40,675 bases of DNA from Paraburkholderia terricola. Its GTDB lineage: Bacteria > Pseudomonadota > Gammaproteobacteria > Burkholderiales > Burkholderiaceae. The stretch covers positions 1 through 40,675 of the forward strand of contig NZ_FRAB01000053.1 of the NCBI RefSeq assembly GCF_900142195.1, written 5' to 3'. Of the stretch, positions 34,800 through 40,675 are shown piece by piece. The translations under genes were made by a program, and so were the position numbers. The notes below the pieces were generated by a model. The model saw only the letters and a program-made list of their open reading frames with translations. It was not told where the DNA came from and did not search any database. Position 1 is the stretch's first letter. Each line of letters starts with the position of its first letter.

Positions 34800-35603
34800 T
34801 TACCAGGTGGCGCCGGGGTGCTGGCGTGCGAGGCTCTGCATTTCGGCCAGCACGAAACCCATGTGCTCCGAATGCTCGCCGTGCTTGCCGGTCGTAATGT
34901 GCTTGACCGCTTCGGGCAGTTTCAGCGTGGCTTCGTCGAGCGTGGCGCGGACGTCCTCGAGCCACGCAGGTTCGAGGTCAGAAGTCAGCGGCCCGATGCC
35001 GGCGGCGGCGATCGTCTCTTCCACGGCGTCCGTGCTGAAAAACTCGCGCGTGTACGGCAGCAGGTAGTCGAGCGCCGCTTGCGCGCGGCGGTGCGATTCG
35101 TCGGTGCCGTCGCCGAAACGGATCAGCCATTCGCTTGCATGGTGCAGGTGATAGCTGGTTTCCTTGATCGACTTCGACGCGATCGCAGCCAGTTGCGCGT
35201 CGGCGGAGCGGGTGAGCGCCGTCCACAAGTGCGCCATTAGCGCGGAGTAGAGGAAATTGCGCACGATCGTGACCGCGTAGTCCTTGTCGGTTTGCGCGGT
35301 GCCGGTCAGCGGGCCGTAGTGCGGCAACTCGGCCAGCGTGTAATTGGCGAACTCGCGTTCGGCGCGGAAGTAGGCGTAGTCGTCTTCGGTGCGGGTTTTG
35401 CCGGTGAGCTGCTGTTCGAGCGAGGCGGCATGCGTATACAGCAGCCGCGCCTGGCCGATCAGATCGAGGCTCATGTTCGAGAGCGCGATGTCCTCTTCGA
35501 GGACCGGGCCGTGGCCGCACCATTCGGTATTGCGCTGACCGAGGATCAGCGCGGTATCCGCGAGGCGCAGCACGTATTGCAGATGTTCAGGCGTAGTGTG
35601 CAT
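34800..35603 (-). CDS. paaC: Phenylacetyl-CoA epoxidase structural subunit PaaC
   Basis: A 267-aa ferritin-like protein that pairs with PaaA in the oxygenase. Segments include LRLADTALILGQRNTEWCGHGPVLEEDIALSNMSLDLIGQARLLYTHAA, DYAYFRAEREFANYTLAELPHYG, and SKSIKETSYHLHHASEWLIRFGDGTDESHRRAQAALDYLLPYTREFF. Some diiron-ligand-like residues remain but PaaC is known as a non-catalytic paralogue of PaaA. 8 bp upstream lies paaB. Confidence 0.95.
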   Translation of the reverse strand: MHTTPEHLQYVLRLADTALILGQRNTEWCGHGPVLEEDIALSNMSLDLIGQARLLYTHAASLEQQLTGKTRTEDDYAYFRAEREFANYTLAELPHYGPLTGTAQTDKDYAVTIVRNFLYSALMAHLWTALTRSADAQLAAIASKSIKETSYHLHHASEWLIRFGDGTDESHRRAQAALDYLLPYTREFFSTDAVEETIAAAGIGPLTSDLEPAWLEDVRATLDEATLKLPEAVKHITTGKHGEHSEHMGFVLAEMQSLARQHPGATW

Positions 35604-35611
35604 GGCCGCGC

Positions 35612-35896
35612 TTACATGTGATTGACTTCGTCGGGGAGCGTGTAGAACGTCGGATGGCGGTAAATCTTGTCGCCAGCCGGTTCGAACAGTTCCGCCTTGT
35701 CTTGCGGCGCGGAGGCCGTGATCGCCGATGACGGCACCACCCAGATGCTCACGCCTTCCTGGCGGCGCGTGTAGACGTCGCGCGCCATGCGCAGCGCCAT
35801 TGGGGCGTCGGCGGCGTGCAGACTGCCGCAGTGTTTATGGTCGAGTCCCTGCTTGCTGCGCACGAAGACTTCCCAAATCGGCCATTCCTTGTTCAT
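35612..35896 (-). CDS. paaB: Phenylacetyl-CoA epoxidase subunit PaaB
   Basis: A 94-aa small subunit of the 1,2-phenylacetyl-CoA epoxidase: MNKEWPIWEVFVRSKQGLDHKHCGSLHAADAPMALRMARDVYTRRQEGVSIWVVPSSAI, then FEPAGDKIYRHPTFYTLPDEVNHM, all conserved in the family. It is needed for complex assembly. The start at 35896 is chosen for family length; the frame is open to 36067 across the upstream gap. Confidence 0.95.
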   Translation of the reverse strand: MNKEWPIWEVFVRSKQGLDHKHCGSLHAADAPMALRMARDVYTRRQEGVSIWVVPSSAITASAPQDKAELFEPAGDKIYRHPTFYTLPDEVNHM

Positions 35897-35936
35897 GCTG
35901 ATCTCCTGATTCCTTGCCTGGCTCTTGCCGCGCTTA

Positions 35937-36935
35937 TCAGGCGGCGTGCTGTTGCGCGCGCTGGCGCTGCTTTTCCGCGTGGGCGAGGGCGGCTTCACGC
36001 ACCCAGGCGCCGTCGTCGTGGGCTTTGACGCGGGTGGCGAGACGCTCGCGGTTGCACGGGCCGTCACCGTTTACGACGCGCCAGAACTCTTCCCAGTCGA
36101 TGTCGCCGTAGTCGTAGTGGCCACGCGCCTCGTTCCATTTCAGGTCCGGGTCCGGCAGCGTGACGCCGAGCACTTTGGCCTGGTCGACGGTGGCGTCGAC
36201 GAATTTCTGGCGCAGATCGTCGTTCGAGATGCGCTTGATGCCCCATTTCGACGACTGATTGCTGTGGATCGAGTCCTTGTCGCTCGGGCCGAACATCATC
36301 AGCACCGGCCACCACCAGCGGTTCACGGCCTGCTGGACCAGTTCGCGTTGCGCTTCGGTGCCGGACATCATCGACATCAGCGCGTCGAAACCCTGGCGCT
36401 GGTGGAACGACTCTTCCTTGCAGATGCGGATCATCGCCCGCGCATACGGGCCGTACGTGCAGCGGCACAGTGGAATCTGGTTCATGATCGCCGCGCCATC
36501 GACCAGCCAGCCGATCACGCCGACGTCGGCCCATGTGGGCGTCGGGTAATTGAAGATGCTGGAATATTTGGCTTTGCCGGAATGCAGCGCCGCGATCAGC
36601 TCATCGCGCGACACGCCGAGCGTTTCGGCCGCGCTATATAGATAGAGGCCGTGGCCGGCTTCGTCCTGCACCTTGGCGAGCAGGATCGCCTTGCGCTTGA
36701 GGCTGGGCGCGCGCGTGATCCAGTTGCCCTCCGGCAGCATGCCGACGACCTCCGAATGCGCGTGCTGCGAGATTTGCCGGACCAGCGTTTTGCGGTAAGC
36801 GTCCGGCATCCAGTCCTGCGGCTCAATTTTGCCGTCGTCGGTCATGACTGCGTCGAATCGCGCCTGTTCAGGCGAATTCGCGCCCGAGTCGAGCGGAGCG
36901 ACGTTGCCGGGAATATCCAGGGATTGCGTGTACAT
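35937..36935 (-). CDS. paaA: Phenylacetyl-CoA epoxidase catalytic subunit PaaA
   Basis: A 332-aa diiron oxygenase subunit that epoxidises the ring of phenylacetyl-CoA to 1,2-epoxyphenylacetyl-CoA. The ferritin-like core with diiron ligands is visible in ILLAKVQDEAGHGLYLYSAAETLGVSRDEL and ICKEESFHQRQGFDALMSMM. The tail (DPDLKWNEARGHYDYGDIDWEEFWRVVNGDGPCN) is conserved. It is first in the operon paaABCDE, transcribed from the operator-containing promoter just upstream. Confidence 0.96.
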   Translation of the reverse strand: MYTQSLDIPGNVAPLDSGANSPEQARFDAVMTDDGKIEPQDWMPDAYRKTLVRQISQHAHSEVVGMLPEGNWITRAPSLKRKAILLAKVQDEAGHGLYLYSAAETLGVSRDELIAALHSGKAKYSSIFNYPTPTWADVGVIGWLVDGAAIMNQIPLCRCTYGPYARAMIRICKEESFHQRQGFDALMSMMSGTEAQRELVQQAVNRWWWPVLMMFGPSDKDSIHSNQSSKWGIKRISNDDLRQKFVDATVDQAKVLGVTLPDPDLKWNEARGHYDYGDIDWEEFWRVVNGDGPCNRERLATRVKAHDDGAWVREAALAHAEKQRQRAQQHAA

Positions 36936-36970
36936 GGGGACGCTCTCTGCGGAAGTTTCTGTGTTTGCAC

Positions 36971-36998
36971 AGTATAAGCCAACCGACCGGTCGGTTAA
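36971..36998 (-). promoter_or_regulatory. paa operon promoter with palindromic PaaR-type operator
   Basis: The operator is the perfect 16-bp palindrome AACCGACCGGTCGGTT (36981-36996). On the minus strand a -35-like TTAACC (36993-36998) and a -10 TATACT (36971-36976) are 16 bp apart, so the operator fills the spacer and touches the -35: a repressor here would block RNA polymerase. Such inverted repeats are reported upstream of paa genes in Burkholderia as PaaR targets. Confidence 0.75.
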
Positions 36999-37148
36999 TA
37001 ACTTTTTTGCGACGGATCCTTGCCGTCGATAGGTGCTGGCGGACCCTTGGTGGCCGCAGTCACGCGTCGCTGGCGCCCCGCGCCGACGCTTAACCTATAA
37101 AATTGCGAATTGGCCGCGATTTGCGGCCTTCCTGTATCCCCGGTACTC

Positions 37149-38774
37149 ATGTTACGTCTTAGCGAAATCAAACTCCCGCTCGATCATCCCGACAGCGCCC
37201 TCGAAGCCGCGGTCCGCGCGCGCCTCGCGGAACTCGGGGTGGCGGCGAACGGGCTCATCCGATACACCGTTTTTCGCCGCGCTCACGATGCCCGCAAGCG
37301 CGCCGACATCAAACTCACGTACATCATCGATGTCGAGGTAACGGATGAGGCTGCCGCGCTCAAGCGGCTCGCCGAAGTGCCGCATTGCGGCGTGACGCCT
37401 GACATGACTTACCGGTTCGTCGCCAAGGCCCCGGCGCAACTCGCCACATTGCGCCCGGTTGTGATCGGCATGGGGCCGTGCGGCCTGTTCGCCGGACTGA
37501 TCCTCGCGCAGATGGGCTTCCGTCCGATCATCCTCGAGCGCGGCAAAGCCGTGCGCGAGCGCACCAAGGACACATTCGGCCTGTGGCGCAAGTCGGTGCT
37601 GAATCCCGAATCGAACGTGCAGTTCGGCGAAGGCGGCGCGGGTACATTCTCGGACGGCAAGCTATACAGCCAGATCAAGGACCCGAAGCACTACGGTCGC
37701 AAGGTGCTCGACGAATTCGTCCGCGCGGGGGCTCCGGAAGACATCCTGTATCTGAGCCGGCCCCATATCGGCACCTTCCGTCTCGTCAGCATGGTCGAAA
37801 AGATGCGCGCGACCATCTACGAGTTGGGTGGTGAAGTGCGCTTTGAAACTCGCGTCGACGACATCGAAATTGACCACGGCAAAGTTCGCGGCCTGAAGCT
37901 TTCGACCGGTGAAACGCTGCGTTGCGAGAATGTCGTGCTGGCGGTCGGCCATAGCGCGCGCGATACGTTCGAGATGCTGCACGAGCGCGGCGTCTATATG
38001 GAAGGGAAGCCCTTTTCGCTCGGTTTCCGGATCGAGCACCCGCAGGGTTTGATCGATCGCAGCCGGTTCGGCAAGTTCGCCGGGCACAAGCAATTGGGCG
38101 CCGCCGACTATAAGGTGGTGCATCACTGCAGCAACGGGCGTGCGGTGTATAGCTTCTGCATGTGCCCCGGCGGCACGGTGGTGGCGGCGACCTCGGAGCC
38201 TGGGCGCGTCGTGACGAACGGCATGAGCCAGTATTCGCGGGCCGAGCGCAATGCCAATGCGGGGATTGTCGTCGGCATCACGCCGGACGATTATCCGGGC
38301 GGCCCGCTCGCCGGTATCGCGTTCCAGCGCAAGTGGGAAGAGCGGGCGTTCGAGCTGGGCGGCGGCAACTATATGGCGCCGGGCCAACTGGTCGGCGACT
38401 TTATCGCCGGACGGCCGTCCACCTCGCTCGGCTCGGTGGTGCCGTCGTACAAACCCGGCGTGCATCCGACCGATCTCAGCACCGCGCTGCCTGATTACGT
38501 GATCGAGGCGATTCGCGAAGCCTTGCCGCAGATGGACAAGAAGATAGCCGGCTTTGCCATGCATGACGCGGTGCTGACGGGCGTTGAGACGAGAACGTCG
38601 TCACCGATTCGCGTGCGTCGCCGGGACGATTATCAGAGCATGAATGTGGACGGTCTGTATCCGGCTGGCGAGGGCGCCGGGTATGCAGGCGGAATCTATT
38701 CGGCGGCGATCGACGGAATCGAAGTGGCGGAAGCGCTGGCATTGAAGATGACCGGAGCGCGGGCGGCCGCCTGA
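37149..38774 (+). CDS. FAD-dependent oxidoreductase (NAD(FAD)-utilising dehydrogenase, YtfP/COG2509-like)
   Basis: A 541-aa protein. After an N-terminal ~100-aa domain with basic/hydrophobic alternation (MLRLSEIKLPLDHPDSALEA), a Rossmann FAD motif appears: VVIGMGPCGLFAGLILAQMGFRPIILERG (near 107), followed by NVQFGEGGAGTFSDGKLYSQ and a C-terminal GLYPAGEGAGYAGGIYSAAIDGI that closes the flavin site. This is a broadly conserved group of flavoproteins with unknown physiological substrate. The start at 37149 is preferred over 37110. A -10-like TATAAA lies at 37096-37101. It is divergent from the paa operon. Confidence 0.88.
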   Translation: MLRLSEIKLPLDHPDSALEAAVRARLAELGVAANGLIRYTVFRRAHDARKRADIKLTYIIDVEVTDEAAALKRLAEVPHCGVTPDMTYRFVAKAPAQLATLRPVVIGMGPCGLFAGLILAQMGFRPIILERGKAVRERTKDTFGLWRKSVLNPESNVQFGEGGAGTFSDGKLYSQIKDPKHYGRKVLDEFVRAGAPEDILYLSRPHIGTFRLVSMVEKMRATIYELGGEVRFETRVDDIEIDHGKVRGLKLSTGETLRCENVVLAVGHSARDTFEMLHERGVYMEGKPFSLGFRIEHPQGLIDRSRFGKFAGHKQLGAADYKVVHHCSNGRAVYSFCMCPGGTVVAATSEPGRVVTNGMSQYSRAERNANAGIVVGITPDDYPGGPLAGIAFQRKWEERAFELGGGNYMAPGQLVGDFIAGRPSTSLGSVVPSYKPGVHPTDLSTALPDYVIEAIREALPQMDKKIAGFAMHDAVLTGVETRTSSPIRVRRRDDYQSMNVDGLYPAGEGAGYAGGIYSAAIDGIEVAEALALKMTGARAAA

Positions 38775-38857
38775 GTCGGCGACGGGCGCACGCAGCCGCC
38801 CGTGACCGCCATTGCGATCGGGCACAATGCACGTTTTCGCCTCGAACCGACCACCGA

Positions 38858-40126
38858 ATGACCATTCGCACTCTGGCTGCCGCATGCGCTGCGGCGTTGC
38901 TCACCCAATTTGCCGTTTCCCCGAGCGTTTTTGCCGCCGACGCCTCCGCGCATTGGGTGGCCGCGTGGGCGACGGCGCTGCAGCCGATTCCTCAACGTGC
39001 GGATTTGCCTTCGCTGTACCGCGCGCCAGAAGTGGCGGGGCGCACGGTGCGCCAGATCGTCTATCCGACGCTGTCCGGCAAATCGGCGCGGATCCATCTG
39101 AGTAATGAGTACGGCAAGACGGCGTTGGTCATCGACGAACTGCGCATCGCGCGCTCGGCCGGCGGTGCCGCGGCTCTGGGCGGCAGCGAAACGCGCGTGA
39201 CGTTCGGCGGGAAGACAGCGGTGAGTATTCCGCCCGGCGCGGAGCTGGATAGCGATCCCGTCGCAATCGAAGTCGCCAAAGGTGCGCCTTATGCGATCAG
39301 CGCGTTCGTGGGGGCGGAGCAACGAATCGTGGCGTGGCACCGTGTATCGAGCCAGGTGAACTATGTTTCGGCACCGGGCAATCACACGGCCGATACTTCG
39401 GCCGATTCGTTTCGCAGCCGGTTTACGCAATATGTGTGGCTGACCGGCTTGTCCGTGGACGCCCCTGCGTCGATGGCCGTGGCCGCGATCGGCGACTCCA
39501 TCACCGACGGCATGCGCTCCAGTCTCAATCAGAACAAGCGTTGGCCGGACGCGCTAGCGCGCCGGTTCGCCGGCAGCGGCGAGCGCTCGATTGCGGTTGT
39601 CAATCTCGGCATCAGCGGCAATCGCTTGCTAAGCGATTCGCCGTGCTATGGCGAGGCGCTTGTCCGGCGTTTTGATCGCGACGTGCTCGAGCGTCCTGGC
39701 GTCAAGGCGGCGATTCTGCTGATTGGCATCAACGACATCAATTTCGCGGCGATGTCGGCCCGCAATGGTCTCGACTGCGATTTCCCGCATACGCCGGTCA
39801 CGGCTGCGGATCTGATCGCCGGATATCAACGAGTGATAGCCGCCGCGCGGCAGCGTGGCGTAAAGGTGTTCGGCTCGACGCTGACGCCTGCGTCGTTGCC
39901 GGCGCAGCGAGAGAGCATCAGGCTTGCGGTCAATCAATGGATTCGGAGCAGCCGCGGTTTCGACGGGGTGGTGGATTTCGACGCGGCGCTACGCGATCCG
40001 GCGCAGCCGGAGCGCTTGCAGCGCGCTTTTGACAGCGGCGATCACATTCATCCTAGCGATGCGGGTTATGCCGCAATGGCGGATGCGGTTCCTATCGTTG
40101 CAGTAGTGAATTCGTCCCTAAAGTGA
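38858..40126 (+). CDS. Exported SGNH/GDSL hydrolase family protein
   Basis: A 422-aa predicted periplasmic or secreted esterase/lipase-type enzyme. Signal peptide: MTIRTLAAACAAALLTQFAVSPSVFAADA. An N-terminal beta-rich region (about 40-190) precedes the SGNH domain. Block I is AAIGDSITDGMRSS with the nucleophilic Ser (near 211), block II Gly in LGISGNRLL, block III Asn in IGINDINF, and block V is SGDHIHPSDAGYAAMADAV with Asp/His (near 394). The four residues are intact, so it should be catalytic; natural substrates of the group include acetylated sugars, lipids and glycans. It starts 83 bp downstream of the flavoprotein gene. Confidence 0.88.
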   Translation: MTIRTLAAACAAALLTQFAVSPSVFAADASAHWVAAWATALQPIPQRADLPSLYRAPEVAGRTVRQIVYPTLSGKSARIHLSNEYGKTALVIDELRIARSAGGAAALGGSETRVTFGGKTAVSIPPGAELDSDPVAIEVAKGAPYAISAFVGAEQRIVAWHRVSSQVNYVSAPGNHTADTSADSFRSRFTQYVWLTGLSVDAPASMAVAAIGDSITDGMRSSLNQNKRWPDALARRFAGSGERSIAVVNLGISGNRLLSDSPCYGEALVRRFDRDVLERPGVKAAILLIGINDINFAAMSARNGLDCDFPHTPVTAADLIAGYQRVIAAARQRGVKVFGSTLTPASLPAQRESIRLAVNQWIRSSRGFDGVVDFDAALRDPAQPERLQRAFDSGDHIHPSDAGYAAMADAVPIVAVVNSSLK

Positions 40127-40155
40127 GCCGCCAAAAAAAGAATTTGGTCAAACCC

Positions 40156-40184
40156 TTGTCACATGGCTGAGGTTGGCCTATGAT
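40156..40184 (+). promoter_or_regulatory. rrn promoter 1
   Basis: TTGTCA (40156-40161), 17-bp spacer, TATGAT (40179-40184): 5 of 6 in both boxes. Confidence 0.65.
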
Positions 40185-40273
40185 TCGCCTCCTCGTTGCA
40201 AACGAGGGCCGCGGTAGAAACCAGCGGCGCGTAGCGCCAAGAAAGAAGTTTTAAGCGAAAGCGAAAAATGTTC

Positions 40274-40302
40274 TTGACGAAACGAAAGAGATGTCTCATA
40301 AT
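40274..40302 (+). promoter_or_regulatory. rrn promoter 2
   Basis: TTGACG (40274-40279), 17-bp spacer, CATAAT (40297-40302): 5 of 6 in both boxes. Confidence 0.75.
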
Positions 40303-40596
40303 CTCGTTTCTCTGCTGCAGATGCAGCGACGCAGAACGAAGCGGTGCCGGGTGGTTGAAGGTGGCGTCGTGACGGTGGTGAATGCGTAACCGATCTTTAA
40401 AAACTAACAGCCGATAAGTGTGGGCGCTTGATGCGCGGCGCGCGGTGGATTCTTCGGGGTCTGCCGGAAGCGAAAGTATCAAGTCTCACACAGTAATGAA
40501 AGGAAGGTTTTCCTGTTGAAAGACAGGATGATCATTCGTCAGTACGTTGAGTGAGCGACCGGTTGGTAAAACAACCGAAAAACAGTAACAGGCATT
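40303..40596 (+). other. rrn operon leader with boxA-like and hairpin elements
   Basis: A transcribed leader with no gene. A boxA-like CGATCTTTAA (40391-40400) would recruit NusB-S10 for antitermination. A CGGTTG/CAACCG hairpin (40560-40577) precedes the 16S start by about 20 bp and may be part of the RNase III processing stalk. Confidence 0.65.
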
Positions 40597-40675
40597 GAAC
40601 TGAAGAGTTTGATCCTGGCTCAGATTGAACGCTGGCGGCATGCCTTACACATGCAAGTCGAACGGCAGCACGGGG
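40597..40675 (+). rRNA. 16S ribosomal RNA, 5' end (partial)
   Basis: The universal 5' sequence TGAAGAGTTTGATCCTGGCT begins at 40601, followed by GAACGCTGGCGGCATGCCTT and a Burkholderia-type helix-6 region. The mature end is placed at 40597 by alignment to E. coli. The rest lies beyond the window. Confidence 0.97.

Overview
The window reads as ordinary chromosome from a beta-proteobacterium of the Burkholderiaceae, most likely Paraburkholderia. The evidence is high GC with strong GC bias at third codon positions, the 5' end of a Burkholderia-type 16S rRNA gene at the right edge, a glmS C-terminus at the left edge, DUF2957 lipoproteins (a family I know from Burkholderia), and a paaABCDE operon headed by a perfect AACCGACC/GGTCGGTT palindrome of the kind linked to TetR-type PaaR. 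I see no insertion sequence, prophage, CRISPR array, tRNA or integron. It is therefore mostly core genome with a few under-described small elements.

Layout. 0-5 kb: glmS end, PRC-barrel protein, small conserved protein, a divergent GST/WYL-regulator pair sharing an inverted-repeat operator, a small lytic transglycosylase and a DUF2242 lipoprotein. 4.7-5.3 kb: AT-richer gene-free stretch with a perfect DnaA box. 5.3-11 kb: two overlapping tiny genes, rtcB, an IclR regulator, a small exported Ala/Lys-rich protein, a 92-aa unknown, a Mut7-C RNase-like protein and a 3-hydroxyisobutyrate-dehydrogenase-family enzyme, then a likely small RNA with two TGTCTCCTC repeats. 11-15 kb: OmpW-type porin and two tandem DUF2957 lipoproteins. 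15.3-24 kb: argC, WrbA-like flavodoxin, PEBP protein, orphan RcsB-like response regulator, pyrE, AAHS-type MFS transporter and maeB, then a gene-free repeat-rich stretch.

24.5-37 kb forms a loose aromatic-catabolism neighbourhood: a fused indolepyruvate ferredoxin oxidoreductase, hppD with a divergent Lrp-type regulator, a GNAT enzyme, a TetR regulator (probable PaaR), and paaABCDE. The first enzyme type can turn arylpyruvates into aryl-acetyl-CoA, HppD takes 4-hydroxyphenylpyruvate to homogentisate, and PaaABCDE epoxidises phenylacetyl-CoA, so together they could route phenylalanine and tyrosine carbon. This is inference from families and proximity.

37-40.7 kb: a FAD-dependent oxidoreductase, an exported SGNH/GDSL hydrolase, then an rrn leader with two good sigma-70 promoters and the first ~79 nt of 16S rRNA.

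The best candidates for something little described are the CU-rich small RNA at about 10984-11044, a 61-aa exported protein preceded by an ECF-sigma-like promoter (28351-28647), and the OmpW plus twin DUF2957 locus.
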